Shown here in pieces: positions 9,502 to 19,174 of a stretch of DNA of 64,000 bases. Position numbers and translations under genes: made by a program. The DNA is from Prevotella sp. (GTDB lineage: Bacteria; Bacteroidota; Bacteroidia; Bacteroidales; Bacteroidaceae), in assembly GCA_017469955.1 (NCBI GenBank), contig JAFUFJ010000009.1, forward strand, positions 124,001 through 188,000, written 5' to 3'. The notes under the pieces were generated by a model that saw nothing but the letters and a program-made list of their open reading frames with translations, was not told where the DNA came from and made no database searches. Positions within the stretch are counted from its first letter, which is position 1. Each line of letters begins with the position of its first letter.

Positions 9502-10773
9502 ATGAGAATACTACTTATCGGCAGTGGCGGACGTGAGAATGCCTTGGCATGGAAGATTGCCCAAAGCCCAAGAGTTGACAAGCTATACGTCGCACCTGGC
9601 AACCCAGGTACGGCAGGTTGCGGAGAAAATGCCGGCATCAAGGCCGATGATTTCGACGCCATCAAGGCTTTTTGCATTGACAAACAGATCGACATCGTGG
9701 TCGTAGGTCCAGAAGATCCGCTGGTGAAAGGCATCTACGACGAGCTGAAGACCGACCCGCTCACACAGCATATTGCAGTGATTGGTCCGTCGAAAGCTGG
9801 TGCCCAACTCGAAGGATCGAAAGACTTTGCCAAGGCTTTCATGCAGCGCCACCAGATTCCCACTGCCCGCTATCAGACATTCGACGGCGAACACTTGCAA
9901 GAAGGGCTTCAGTTTCTTGACACTCTGAAAGCCCCCTATGTGCTGAAAGCCAACGGACTCTGCGCAGGAAAGGGCGTGCTCATCCTCTCCACACTGGAGG
10001 AAGCCAGGCACGAACTGAAAGAGATGCTCGGCGGAATGTTCGGCAATGCCTCCAGCCGCGTGGTCATTGAAGAGTATCTTAGCGGCATCGAATGCTCGGT
10101 TTTCGTCATTACCGACGGCAAGCACTATAAGATTCTTCCCGAAGCCAAAGACTACAAGCGCATCGGAGAGGGTGACACTGGTCTCAACACTGGCGGTATG
10201 GGAAGCGTGTCTCCCGTGCCTTTCGCCACCGCAGAATGGATGCAGAAGGTGGAGAACCGCATCATTCGCCCGACAGTCGACGGCCTTTCGCAGGAGAACA
10301 TCGACTATAAAGGCTTCATATTCTTTGGCCTTATGAACAGTCCTGAAGGCGACCCCTACGTCATAGAGTACAACTGTCGCATGGGCGACCCTGAGACTGA
10401 AAGTGTGATGCTGCGGTTAAAGTCAGACATTGTCGACCTGTTTGAAGGCGTAGCTCATGGCGACTTGGACCGTCGCGAGATAGCGTTCGACCCAAGAAGT
10501 GCCGTCACTGTCATGGTTGTTTCAGGGGGATACCCCGAGGCATACCATAAAGGCTACCCCATCACCCTTCCCGAAGTCTCTCCCGAAACGATTCTCTTCC
10601 ATGCCGGAACAGCAGAAAAAGACGGCGAGATCGTCACCAACGGCGGTCGTGTGATTGCCGTTTCGTCCTACGGAAGCAATAAGGAAGAGGCGTTGAAACG
10701 ATCGTTTGAAATCGCACAGAAGATTGACTTCAAGGACAAATACTTCCGTCGTGACATCGGAAGCGACCTGTAG
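9502..10773 (+). CDS. purD: Phosphoribosylamine-glycine ligase
   Basis: This 423-aa cytosolic enzyme joins glycine to phosphoribosylamine with ATP in the second step of purine synthesis. It shows the N-terminal [11 protein letters not shown] loop, the central ATP-grasp domain ([13 protein letters not shown]), the metal-site [11 protein letters not shown] and a normal C-terminal domain. Its length is as expected. It follows the CotH gene by one base, so it is read from the same transcript. Confidence 0.95.
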   Translation: MRILLIGSGGRENALAWKIAQSPRVDKLYVAPGNPGTAGCGENAGIKADDFDAIKAFCIDKQIDIVVVGPEDPLVKGIYDELKTDPLTQHIAVIGPSKAGAQLEGSKDFAKAFMQRHQIPTARYQTFDGEHLQEGLQFLDTLKAPYVLKANGLCAGKGVLILSTLEEARHELKEMLGGMFGNASSRVVIEEYLSGIECSVFVITDGKHYKILPEAKDYKRIGEGDTGLNTGGMGSVSPVPFATAEWMQKVENRIIRPTVDGLSQENIDYKGFIFFGLMNSPEGDPYVIEYNCRMGDPETESVMLRLKSDIVDLFEGVAHGDLDRREIAFDPRSAVTVMVVSGGYPEAYHKGYPITLPEVSPETILFHAGTAEKDGEIVTNGGRVIAVSSYGSNKEEALKRSFEIAQKIDFKDKYFRRDIGSDL

Positions 10774-10866
10774 TCGTAGCCATCCATCGTAGCAAAGAGC
10801 AGAAGACTGGCTGTCACTGAGCCCTGAAACAGCAGCCCGACAACCGCAAAAAGACCGGCAAGCGTC

Positions 10867-11799
10867 ATGAAACATCGCCTACAGAACAAGATAGCAGGCA
10901 GCAAGTTCACCCTTCCACTGACAAGCATCATTGTCAGCGCAGCGTGGCTTGTCGCCTGGCAGGCAAGTGCTTCCGACCTTCTCCTGCCGTTTGTCCTTCT
11001 CGGCATCTCGGCCTACATGATGGTGTTTCTCAACAATCATCACGTGCTCATGCGCACCTATAGCCGCATGGCCTCCTGCTCTCTGCTCGTCTTGTCTACC
11101 CTTGTCATTTGTTTTCAACAAGAATGGCAAAACGGCATCACCACCATTTCCACACTCGCCTGCTACCTCTTCCTGTTTGAAGCCTATCAAAACAGGGAGG
11201 GCATGGGCCTCATCTTCGGCGGATATGCAGCCATAGGAACCCTCAGCATGATACACCCTCAGGTCGTTTTCTATGTGCCGCTACTGTGGGTTCTCACGCA
11301 AAGCCGGCTCATGGCGCTCAGCCTTCGCAACTTCTTTGCTTCGCTGTTTGGGCTCATCATGCCCTATTGGCTGCTGCTCGGTTGGGTGGCTTTTCAAGGA
11401 GACTGGGAAGTCATTGAAATTCAAACCAAAAGACTTGCCACATTCATTCAGTCCTTCAGTCTTGAATGGTGGACACCGGAAAGCCTCATACCCGTAAGTT
11501 TTATCGCCCTACTTTACTTGACAGGAAGCCTGCATTACATGCGTGCAAGCCATTATGACAACATCAAAACCCGCATGATCTACAAGTTCTTCATCATCAT
11601 GGGAGGCTTCACGCTGCTCTTCATGCTGCTGCAACCACAGCATACACCCTGGCTGTCCATGATGCTGATTGTCAACACTGCGCCGCTGATAGCCCACTTC
11701 TTTGCCTATACCTATACCCGGTTCACCAACATCATGTTCGTCGTCATCGTTGCATTGGCAGCAGCCATCACGGCATATTCGATATGGAACATCTCCTGA
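10867..11799 (+). CDS. Polytopic membrane protein of unknown function
   Basis: This 310-aa protein is almost wholly hydrophobic, with about nine or ten membrane helices, short loops and no catalytic motif that I recognise. The size and layout resemble uncharacterised Bacteroidota membrane proteins (DUF6427-like), a weak comparison. It lies 93 nt after purD and overlaps the following VTT-domain gene by 16 nt, suggesting joint expression with it. Confidence 0.6.
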   Translation: MKHRLQNKIAGSKFTLPLTSIIVSAAWLVAWQASASDLLLPFVLLGISAYMMVFLNNHHVLMRTYSRMASCSLLVLSTLVICFQQEWQNGITTISTLACYLFLFEAYQNREGMGLIFGGYAAIGTLSMIHPQVVFYVPLLWVLTQSRLMALSLRNFFASLFGLIMPYWLLLGWVAFQGDWEVIEIQTKRLATFIQSFSLEWWTPESLIPVSFIALLYLTGSLHYMRASHYDNIKTRMIYKFFIIMGGFTLLFMLLQPQHTPWLSMMLIVNTAPLIAHFFAYTYTRFTNIMFVVIVALAAAITAYSIWNIS

Positions 11800-12236
11800 A
11801 CCTGCTTATCAACTACGGATACTGGGGCATGTTCGGAGCCGCATTTCTGGCCGGTTCGTTCATTCCCTACAGCAGTGAAGCCGTACTTGTGGCCCTGCAG
11901 GCGACGGGACTGCGTCCTCTTCAGCTCGTCATCTATGCCTCGGCCGGCAACATTCTGGGAAGCATCGTCAACTATCAGATAGGCCGCATGGGGCGCATCG
12001 ACTGGATTGAACGCTATCTGCACGTAAAAAAGGAGAAAATTGAGCGTGCCCAACACTTCCTTGCCGGCCACGGAGCATGGATGGGATTCTTTGCCTTCCT
12101 GCCCGTCATCGGTACGGCAGTCACCATCGCACTTGGTCTTATGAGGGCTAATCGCTTGATCAGCTACACGAGCATTGCCATCGGCAAGTTCCTGCGCTAT
12201 GCCATTCTTGCCTATGGCACCAGCCTTGTCATTTAG
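11784..12236 (+). CDS. YqaA/DedA-like VTT-domain membrane protein
   Basis: This 150-aa integral membrane protein has the SNARE-associated (VTT) fold: a re-entrant FIPYSSEAVLVAL segment near 26-38, then AGNILGSIVNYQIGR and a late FLPVIGTAVTIALG helix. DedA-type proteins take part in lipid flipping and membrane homeostasis. It is short, like the YqaA subgroup. The start codon lies inside the end of the previous gene. Confidence 0.8.
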   Translation: MEHLLNLLINYGYWGMFGAAFLAGSFIPYSSEAVLVALQATGLRPLQLVIYASAGNILGSIVNYQIGRMGRIDWIERYLHVKKEKIERAQHFLAGHGAWMGFFAFLPVIGTAVTIALGLMRANRLISYTSIAIGKFLRYAILAYGTSLVI

Positions 12237-12302
12237 GCCGCAGGCAATGCCAACAGCCACCGATCGCAGGTTTTTCACGAAAAAGCCAAAGGTAAACCCG
12301 GC

Positions 12303-12407
12303 GGAAGGCATACCGTTCTTGCAGCAAAAGATGATGTTTTGCCCCTCAATAGATAATGTTTTGCCGGGCAAAAGATCATCTTTTGCTTCGGGAAGCCTGT
12401 CGCTTCT
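12303..12407 (+). repeat. Family A intergenic array, copy 2 (5 x 22 bp)
   Basis: Units start at 12303, 12325, 12347, 12369 and 12391. The three central units are CAAAAGATGATGTTTTG, CAATAGATAATGTTTTG and the perfect-arm CAAAAGATCATCTTTTG. The outer two (GGAAGGCATACCGTTCT and GGAAGCCTGTCGCTTCT) are diverged but keep both the 22-bp phase and the self-complementary arms. Spacers are 5 bp. It lies between the VTT-protein gene and the next promoter; the whole 12237-12556 gap holds nothing else besides that promoter. Confidence 0.85.
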
Positions 12408-12446
12408 GCCGGTTTTTCCCGAAGAAACTCTTTTTCTTGTCTTGCC

Positions 12447-12478
12447 CTTGCTGAAGTTGTTGTTTTTCGCTATCTTTG
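12447..12478 (+). promoter_or_regulatory. Promoter of the HI0933-type flavoprotein gene
   Basis: CTTG at 12447-12450 acts as a -33 box, followed by 20 nt and TATCTTTG at 12471-12478. Transcription should start near 12485, about 100 nt before the chosen start codon. Confidence 0.5.
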
Positions 12479-12583
12479 CAAAAGGAAAGCTACAGCCCCG
12501 AAAAGACAGGCGGCTATGAGGACGCATACGGCCCTGAGAGCCCGTAAAGCCGGAGCATGCAGCAAGAGACCACCCACAGAAGA

Positions 12584-13780
12584 ATGAGAACAGCGATAGT
12601 AGGAGGCGGAGCAGCGGGATTCTTTCTGGCCGTGAACCTGAAGGAGATGTGCCCGCAAATGGAGGTCGTCATCTTCGAAAAATCGAAGAAGGTGCTGGCC
12701 AAGGTTGAGGTGTCGGGAGGAGGACGCTGCAACTGCACCAATTCGTTTGCCTCCGTCAGCGACCTGCAACAGGTCTATCCTCGCGGCCACAGGCTGATGA
12801 AGCGTCTGATGAAGGGATTCGGCCATGAGGATGCCTATGCGTGGTTTGAGCGTCACGGGGTGCCCCTGACGACACAAACCGATGAATGTGTCTTCCCGAA
12901 GGCACAGGATTCACACGCCATTATCAACTGTTTCGTCTCGGCTGCCCAAAGACATGGCGTCGATATCAGAACCGGATGTGGCGTAGAATCGCTGGACGAG
13001 CTGGCCAGCTTCGATTTTATTTGTGTCACGACGGGAGGGCAGCCTCGGGCAGAAGGACTGCGGTGGCTGGCCGAGAAAGGACATGAAACAGTGTCGCCAG
13101 CGCCGTCGCTGTTCACGTTTTCCATCCGCGACGACGCTCTGAAAGCCTTGACAGGAACGGTTGTCGAGGGAGCTACGGCCTTTATTCCCGGTACAGGTTT
13201 TCGCGCCACAGGGCCCCTTCTTGTCACACATTGGGGCATGAGCGGGCCGGCCATTCTCAAGCTTTCAAGCCACGCTGCACGCCATTTAGCCGAACAAGGC
13301 TATCGGTCGGCACTCAGTGTGAACTGGCTCTCGCTTCGCGACACTGAGGTAGCCGATGCTTTGCGGTCGGCCATTCTGGCTCATCCGCAGAAGCTTTTGC
13401 CGACAGTAAGCCCATTAGGATTGCCTGCACGCCTATGGGAGTATCTCCTGAAGAAGGCCCTTGGCGACCATGCTGCCTGCCGATGGAGCGCGTTGGGCAA
13501 GAAGGACGTGAACAAACTGGCCAACCAACTGTGCAACGACAGCTATCAGATTGTCGGCAGGGCAGCCTTCAAAGACGAGTTTGTCACGTGTGGCGGTGTG
13601 GCACTGTCGGCTGTCAATCCCTCGACTTTGGAAAGCCGTCACGTGGAGAACCTCTATTTTGCAGGCGAAGTTCTGGACATAGACGGAGTGACGGGAGGCT
13701 TTAATTTCCAGGCTGCATGGACGACTTCATACACAGTTGCACAAAGCATCTGCAAGAAAGTAATGACTGCTGAGCCATAA
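12584..13780 (+). CDS. HI0933-family FAD-dependent oxidoreductase
   Basis: This flavoprotein of about 398 aa has an N-terminal dinucleotide loop (VGGGAAGFF), the family hallmark SGGGRCNCTN and the C-terminal GEVLDIDGVTGGFNFQ signature that closes the FAD site. The physiological substrate of the family is not established; names such as aminoacetone oxidase are used. I prefer ATG 12584, where family members begin. An in-frame ATG at 12557 would add nine residues. Confidence 0.85.
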   Translation: MRTAIVGGGAAGFFLAVNLKEMCPQMEVVIFEKSKKVLAKVEVSGGGRCNCTNSFASVSDLQQVYPRGHRLMKRLMKGFGHEDAYAWFERHGVPLTTQTDECVFPKAQDSHAIINCFVSAAQRHGVDIRTGCGVESLDELASFDFICVTTGGQPRAEGLRWLAEKGHETVSPAPSLFTFSIRDDALKALTGTVVEGATAFIPGTGFRATGPLLVTHWGMSGPAILKLSSHAARHLAEQGYRSALSVNWLSLRDTEVADALRSAILAHPQKLLPTVSPLGLPARLWEYLLKKALGDHAACRWSALGKKDVNKLANQLCNDSYQIVGRAAFKDEFVTCGGVALSAVNPSTLESRHVENLYFAGEVLDIDGVTGGFNFQAAWTTSYTVAQSICKKVMTAEP

Positions 13781-13840
13781 AAAACAGTCTTTCCAATCGG
13801 AAAAATGCGGGAAGCCTGCCCAGCCTTTCAAGCCATCTCA

Positions 13841-14305
13841 CTAAAGAAACACCAGATTTCCGAGCTTGACTGCAAGCCAAACCATCAGCCAGAGAGCCAA
13901 AACAATGGCCATGACAAGCAGGACACAGACCAAGGCTGACTGGCGTGCCTTGCGGTTGACCTCGCGAATGACGGTCTCATCGTCATTGATGAAGCCGTCG
14001 ATAAGGTCCATGTTTTGAATATTTGCACGATGGAAAAAGTCGATGATGTCGCCCACGAAGAAAGGCATCAAGCCGAAAAATATGTCGCGGAGGGCATTGT
14101 TGAGCACGGCAAGCGTCAGCGACCACGACCGCAAGCGGAAGGCGGCAAAATAGACATGGATAGAAGCAAAGACGCCTCCGACCATGTCTCCAAGGCCTCC
14201 GGGAATGAGTCCAAGCGCACCATCCAGATAGAAGCGGTCCATCAGACGGGTGATGGTCTGCATGCTCTGATAGAGACGACTGTTGCGAAGGGCTTCTTTC
14301 TGCAT
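13841..14305 (-). CDS. DUF4112 membrane protein
   Basis: This 154-aa protein carries the DUF4112 pattern: FYLDGALGLIPGGLGDMVGG followed by two membrane segments and a conserved PFFVGDIIDFF. A third hydrophobic stretch sits at the C-terminus. Function is unknown. The frame is open to 14386, but that would overlap the previous gene and add an atypical basic leader, so I start at 14305. It converges on the flavoprotein gene. Confidence 0.7.
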   Translation of the reverse strand: MQKEALRNSRLYQSMQTITRLMDRFYLDGALGLIPGGLGDMVGGVFASIHVYFAAFRLRSWSLTLAVLNNALRDIFFGLMPFFVGDIIDFFHRANIQNMDLIDGFINDDETVIREVNRKARQSALVCVLLVMAIVLALWLMVWLAVKLGNLVFL

Positions 14306-14354
14306 GTCTGTGAATAGGGATCGGCGTATGAAATGTTTCTGATGTCGTGAAGAT

Positions 14355-14756
14355 TCAAGGCAGGTACCCCTCAAGAAGAGTTGCAAAGCAGTGGCGATAG
14401 GCCGCTATCATGTGGCTATGGGCGTGCGCATCACGGCAGGAGAACTGCAGAAGGTCTACAGGAGACGGCTGCTTTCCTGCAAAGGTTCGTTTGAGTTCTG
14501 CCTCGGCTTCGGCTGCATTCGGATAGGTGATGTGCATGAATGCATAGGGCATCTCGTCGGCAAACGCTGTGAAAATATGCTCATAGTGCTCAAGCATGGC
14601 CTGCTTCACTGCACTTGGACTATTGACATCTGCATGAGACTGGGCAAGTATGCGGAGCGCATGGCTGCGGAAAAACTCCGCAACAAGCTGCTCTATCTGC
14701 TCGACTTGCCTATGGCTTACGAGGCTTTCTGCGTGGTGACCACAGGTGCATGTCAT
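14355..14756 (-). CDS. Small Cys/His-containing hypothetical protein
   Basis: This is about 133 aa, beginning MTCTCGHHAES; the early Cys-x-Cys and His pair could bind a metal. The rest looks helical, with no family I recognise. An in-frame ATG at 14786 would add ten residues and overlap the deacetylase gene by 23 nt. It lies directly downstream of the deacetylase on the same strand and appears to share its transcript. Confidence 0.55.
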   Translation of the reverse strand: MTCTCGHHAESLVSHRQVEQIEQLVAEFFRSHALRILAQSHADVNSPSAVKQAMLEHYEHIFTAFADEMPYAFMHITYPNAAEAEAELKRTFAGKQPSPVDLLQFSCRDAHAHSHMIAAYRHCFATLLEGYLP

Positions 14757-14763
14757 ACGATTC

Positions 14764-15438
14764 TCATTCAAAAACCTTAAACTCATAGCCCTGATTCCGA
14801 AGCCACTCTATCGAAAAAGGCAAGGCCGTTTTCAGTTTGTCAATACTCTTCCGCGAGTCATGGAACGTGATGATCGAGCCGTTCCGGGCATAACGCTTCA
14901 CATTGTTGACGACACCTTCGGACGTCATCCATTTGGAATAATCACGGGTTACCAAGTCCCACATCACGACTCTGAACTCTTTACTGAGCCAATAATAGAC
15001 GCTCCATCGCATCCAACCATGAGGAGGACGGAACAAAGGAAGCCTGTTGCTGTCCTTGAATGTATGGAAAGAGGAGGCGTTTTGAAGGCGTTTCGGATCT
15101 CTTCGCTCCATAATCCGCTGGGCTTTGTGCACGTTTACAAGATACGTTGCCGTCCAATGCTTGAAACTACCCAGATGGTTGTGGGTGTGATTGCCCACCT
15201 GATGTCCCTCGTTGACGATGCGTTCAAACAGTTCCGGATACTTCTTCACATTGTCGCCCACCATGAAAAATGTCGCTTTTATGCCATATTTGGCAAGCGT
15301 ATCAAGTATGAAAGGCGTAGCCTCTGGTATGGGACCATCGTCAAAAGTCAAGTATACGGAATGGTCATTCCGGTCCATTCTCCATGTCGCATGCGGGTAA
15401 ATCCAGCGTAGCCACTTGGCAGGTTGCTCTATGAACAT
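14764..15438 (-). CDS. Polysaccharide deacetylase (CE4/NodB)
   Basis: This 224-aa NodB-homology enzyme removes acetyl groups from N-acetylated sugars. All catalytic motifs are visible: TFDDGP (base and metal aspartates), HTHNH (metal histidines), RPPHG and the late TFHDS histidine. No signal peptide is evident, so it may be cytosolic or anchored through its N-terminus. It lies 71 nt downstream of the GT117 gene on the same strand. Confidence 0.88.
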   Translation of the reverse strand: MFIEQPAKWLRWIYPHATWRMDRNDHSVYLTFDDGPIPEATPFILDTLAKYGIKATFFMVGDNVKKYPELFERIVNEGHQVGNHTHNHLGSFKHWTATYLVNVHKAQRIMERRDPKRLQNASSFHTFKDSNRLPLFRPPHGWMRWSVYYWLSKEFRVVMWDLVTRDYSKWMTSEGVVNNVKRYARNGSIITFHDSRKSIDKLKTALPFSIEWLRNQGYEFKVFE

Positions 15439-15509
15439 ATGCCTTCTCGGTGATTTTGCAGAGAGAGGACTGCCAAATCCGGCACCCCTCTCCCACTGAT
15501 TGCCATTTC

Positions 15510-18500
15510 CTAATACATTTGCGTACCGCCTTTCTGCAGGTATTGGACATAGAAAGCGTTCAGCTCTTTCATGCGTTGCTCGGCCAATCCCTTGTCAACG
15601 ATGCCAAGAGCGTCATTGATGTCCTGCATGAAGATGAACTGCCGCTGGCATTGCGTCTGCGAGTTGAGGAACTGAGATGCATCAAGTGACAGGAAGAACT
15701 GCAGGTATTGCCGGGCATTTCTCCAAATATCGTCGGCATGCTTGACGGCCTTTTCCTTCTTTCCCAGCAAGGCATATGCCTTAATCATGTCGCCACCTCC
15801 GCTGATATAGTCCATCGGTACATTATATGTCGGAATACGTTTCTCTGACTGTTCCAATACGTTCAACGCCTTGTCTTCTTTCCCTTCTTCGATTAAAGAG
15901 AGGGCAAGCTTGGCCATCATGCGCCGGTGTGTATAGCACATTCGCAACACAGTCTCGTCAAGATAGATGCCAGGCTCTTCCAGACCTCCCCACTTATAGC
16001 GGTTCATCACGTTGTTATATGTCTTTTCAGTATCAAAATACTTCATACCTTCTATCGGCACAAGATCACCACGTTGGTTAGTGTTATGGGTCGTAAAGGG
16101 CGTGATTCGATTGGCCAAACCTTCGAGAACAAAGTTTTCACCGAGGTTAAGATAGTTCTCAGAACCCACGGTTGTGGCCACATAAATGGGACGTGTCCAG
16201 TTGGCATTGGCAATCATTTCGAGCATCATCATCTCGCCTTTATAGAGTGCCCGCTTACCTTTCAGGGAGATAACCATGCGGTCTGGTATCGTGTCACTTG
16301 CCATAAGCATGCCACTTTTGCGCACAGCCTCCTTGTCAATGGTCATATAAATGGTGTCAGTTGGCACAAGGTTCATACTCTCATCGCTGGACCTTATCCA
16401 GTATTTCAGTATGTTTTTAAGCTCAAATGGATCGTCGCCGAAGGCTGATTTTGCTGCTTCAGGATTCTCATTATAGAACCGAAGCACCTCGGCTTTCACC
16501 TGAGGTTCGACAGAGACAAACTCGTGAGTACCCGAACAATAGTCGATGCGAGGCCATGAGATAGGCAGTGATGGCGAGTCGTAGGCAGGCCTGCACATCT
16601 GGTCAATGTACCAGTCTGTCTGCAGGTATGACAAGTTGCAAACGCGTGCATCGGTACGAACATTCTCGACATCTTGATTATACCAAAGCGGGAACGTATC
16701 GTTATCACCGTTTGTGAAGATAATGGGATTGCCTTCGTCTTGCAGGGTCATCAGGTAGTTCTGTCCATAGTCACGGCAGGTATAGCGCCCTGAGCGATCA
16801 TGATCGTCCCAGGTCTGCGTTGCCATCTGTATGGGTATTGCGAGACAAACGACTGCTACCAGGCTTGCCAAGACCGTCTCATTGACCTTGATTCGTTTCT
16901 TCAACAGGTCAACAAGTGCTGCTACTCCGATACCACACCAAATGGCAAAGGCATAGAATGAGCCTGCATAGGCGTAGTCTCGTTCGCGTGGTTGCATAGG
17001 AGTCTGGTTCAAGTAGAAGACAATGGCAAGACCTGTCATGAAGAAAAGGAAGAATACGACCCAGAACTGGCGGATTCCCCGCTTGCCTCGGTAAGCTTGC
17101 CAGAAGAGTCCTATCAGTCCTATAAGCAAGGGCAGGCAATAGAACACGTTGTGTCCCTTGTTGTTCTTCAGGTCGTCGGGCATCATTGTCTGGTCTCCCA
17201 GTCCCAAAACATGATTGTCAAACCAATTGAAGCCAGTCAGCCAGTTGCCATGTTCGATCTCCCCATGTCCCTGAATATCATTTTGACGGCCTGCAAAATT
17301 CCACATGAAGTAGCGCCAATACATGAAGTTGCATTGGTAGGAAAGGAAGAATTTGATGTTATCCCACTGCGTAGGCATCTTTACCATGACGGGTTCTCCG
17401 CACCTGTCATAGGGTACTTCATAGCCGTTCACTCCGCCTAACCATTCCTCATAGCTCTGCGCATGAGCCGAACTGTGCATGCGTGGGAACAGCATATTCT
17501 GCGCATAGATGTATTTTGCCTTGTGGCTCACTACGAAGTAGGAGTCTTTTTCGTCAGCCGAAGCCTTTTCCTTCCGGCTGTAGATGGGGGCCTGGTCGAC
17601 TCTTTTTGGAATGCATGTGTTGCCCTGTATGTCGAAAGCCACCTGCGATGTGTAGGCCGGACCATAGAAAAGCGGGCGGTCGCCATACTGGTCGCGGCTC
17701 AGATAGTTGCCCAAGGTGAAGATGTCTTCGGGAGAGTTCTGGTCCATCGGGGGATTGGCTGCCGAGCGGATGACGATGAGAGCATAGGAAGAATAGCCGA
17801 TCATCAGCATGAGCATGCAGAGCAAAGCCGTATTCTTCAAGCGGGAAGTCACATAGGCAACGGCCTTCTTCTCAACCTTCTTCCGATAGTTAAGTGCCAG
17901 CCAAAGGGCTGCCAATACGACCAGTCCGATGGCCACTGCCGACCAACCATAGCCATAGAACGGGATGCCAAGCATGGCAACTGCCAGCAGGAAGGCAAGG
18001 TTCTCACGCTTCTCATGACCATCCTGATAGGTCTCCCAGATGGCCCAGATGACCGTGGCCACAAGCAAAACAATATAGATAATCTCACCCGTGTTGAACG
18101 GACAGCCGAGCACATTGACAAACAACAGTTCGAACCATCCCCCTACAGTGATAATTCCAGGCACCACACCATAGAGCACTGCAGCCACGAGCACAAAGGA
18201 AACCAGCAGAGCAATGAGCGAACCCTTGATCTCAATGCCGGGGAAACGACGGTAGACATAGACCAGGACAATGGCAGGAATGCACAACAGGTTCAGCAGA
18301 TGGACGCCGATACTGAGGCCGATCATATAGAAAATAAGCACCAGCCAGCGGTCGGAATGGGGCTCGTCGGCATGGTCTTCCCATTTTAATATGAGCCAGA
18401 ACACAACGGCCGTAAAGGCACTTGAATAGGCGTACACCTCGCCTTCAACAGCTGAAAACCAGAAAGTGTCGCTGAAAGTATAGATGAGAGCTCCGACAAG

Positions 18501-18872
18501 TCCTGAGGCCTCAATGGCTATCAGCTTTGCCGTCGTCAGCTCGCTCCAGTTCTTCAAGATCAGCTTACGCACCAGATGCGTGACGGTCCAGAACAGGAAC
18601 ATGATGGTCGTAGCCGACAACAAGGCACTCATCGTGTTGACCATTCGGGCAACTTGGCTCGGATCGCTGACCAGTTGTGAGAAGAGATTGGCCGTAAGCA
18701 TGAAGAATGGCGCACCGGGAGGATGGCCCACTTCCAGTTTATAACCTGTCGAAATAAACTCCGGACAGTCCCAAAACGAGGCTGTCGGCTCAATGGTCAG
18801 ACAATAAACCACGGCAGCTATCAAGAACGCTGCCCATCCGAGTGCATTGTCTACGATTCTGTACTGTTTCAT
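15510..18872 (-). CDS. DUF2723 / GT117 membrane glycosyltransferase-like protein
   Basis: This 1,120-aa protein has about a dozen membrane helices in its first 600 residues and a large soluble C-terminal half. The N-terminus shows the DUF2723 hallmark: an early acidic ASFWDCPEF loop and GHPPGAPFF, equivalent to the catalytic loop of GT-C (PMT-like) enzymes. Bacteroidota GT117 proteins are thought to transfer a sugar from a lipid donor to secreted proteins. The C-terminal region has helical repeats. It is the first gene of the run with the deacetylase. Confidence 0.85.
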   Translation of the reverse strand: MKQYRIVDNALGWAAFLIAAVVYCLTIEPTASFWDCPEFISTGYKLEVGHPPGAPFFMLTANLFSQLVSDPSQVARMVNTMSALLSATTIMFLFWTVTHLVRKLILKNWSELTTAKLIAIEASGLVGALIYTFSDTFWFSAVEGEVYAYSSAFTAVVFWLILKWEDHADEPHSDRWLVLIFYMIGLSIGVHLLNLLCIPAIVLVYVYRRFPGIEIKGSLIALLVSFVLVAAVLYGVVPGIITVGGWFELLFVNVLGCPFNTGEIIYIVLLVATVIWAIWETYQDGHEKRENLAFLLAVAMLGIPFYGYGWSAVAIGLVVLAALWLALNYRKKVEKKAVAYVTSRLKNTALLCMLMLMIGYSSYALIVIRSAANPPMDQNSPEDIFTLGNYLSRDQYGDRPLFYGPAYTSQVAFDIQGNTCIPKRVDQAPIYSRKEKASADEKDSYFVVSHKAKYIYAQNMLFPRMHSSAHAQSYEEWLGGVNGYEVPYDRCGEPVMVKMPTQWDNIKFFLSYQCNFMYWRYFMWNFAGRQNDIQGHGEIEHGNWLTGFNWFDNHVLGLGDQTMMPDDLKNNKGHNVFYCLPLLIGLIGLFWQAYRGKRGIRQFWVVFFLFFMTGLAIVFYLNQTPMQPRERDYAYAGSFYAFAIWCGIGVAALVDLLKKRIKVNETVLASLVAVVCLAIPIQMATQTWDDHDRSGRYTCRDYGQNYLMTLQDEGNPIIFTNGDNDTFPLWYNQDVENVRTDARVCNLSYLQTDWYIDQMCRPAYDSPSLPISWPRIDYCSGTHEFVSVEPQVKAEVLRFYNENPEAAKSAFGDDPFELKNILKYWIRSSDESMNLVPTDTIYMTIDKEAVRKSGMLMASDTIPDRMVISLKGKRALYKGEMMMLEMIANANWTRPIYVATTVGSENYLNLGENFVLEGLANRITPFTTHNTNQRGDLVPIEGMKYFDTEKTYNNVMNRYKWGGLEEPGIYLDETVLRMCYTHRRMMAKLALSLIEEGKEDKALNVLEQSEKRIPTYNVPMDYISGGGDMIKAYALLGKKEKAVKHADDIWRNARQYLQFFLSLDASQFLNSQTQCQRQFIFMQDINDALGIVDKGLAEQRMKELNAFYVQYLQKGGTQMY

Positions 18873-18938
18873 TCGTATGTCGATTGTGATTATTTTTTCC
18901 TTCAGAGGCCGTGCTCAGCAGCACCGCCTATATCCTTG

Positions 18939-18970
18939 CAAAGTTACGAATAAACGAGGACAAAACCAAG
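18939..18970 (-). promoter_or_regulatory. Promoter of the GT117 gene
   Basis: On the minus strand there is a CTTG -33 (18970-18967), 20 nt and TAACTTTG (18946-18939). The 16-bp sequence CAAAGTTACGAATAAA (18939-18954) recurs at 19027-19042. Confidence 0.5.
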
Positions 18971-19016
18971 AAAATTGAGAACTTGTTTTCAAATTTCTTT
19001 GGATTGTCAAGTGAAA

Positions 19017-19042
19017 GTAACTTATCCAAAGTTACGAATAAA
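19017..19042 (-). promoter_or_regulatory. Second -7-like box inside an inverted repeat
   Basis: CAAAGTTACGAATAAA at 19027-19042 repeats the GT117 promoter core 88 bp upstream of it. Here the box overlaps an inverted repeat, GTAACTT (19017-19023) and AAGTTAC (19029-19035), separated by 5 nt. It may be a second promoter, an operator or a relic. The rest of the 18873-19174 gap shows nothing else. Confidence 0.4.
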
Positions 19043-19174
19043 ACCTTGAAGTCGCCTGCCTGCCGCTGCAAACTTAATATAATTTAACCGAAAGACCTGC
19101 TCTTTGTCACCGGCACCGCTTAGGACCGACAGGCAGAACCGGGCAGGTAAGGCGACAAAAGAAGCACGTTCCTG

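Noticed and set aside
17463..18389. 308-codon open frame on the plus strand
   Set aside because: It lies wholly opposite the GT117 gene, whose family motifs are clear; the antisense protein is His/Gln-rich and matches nothing.
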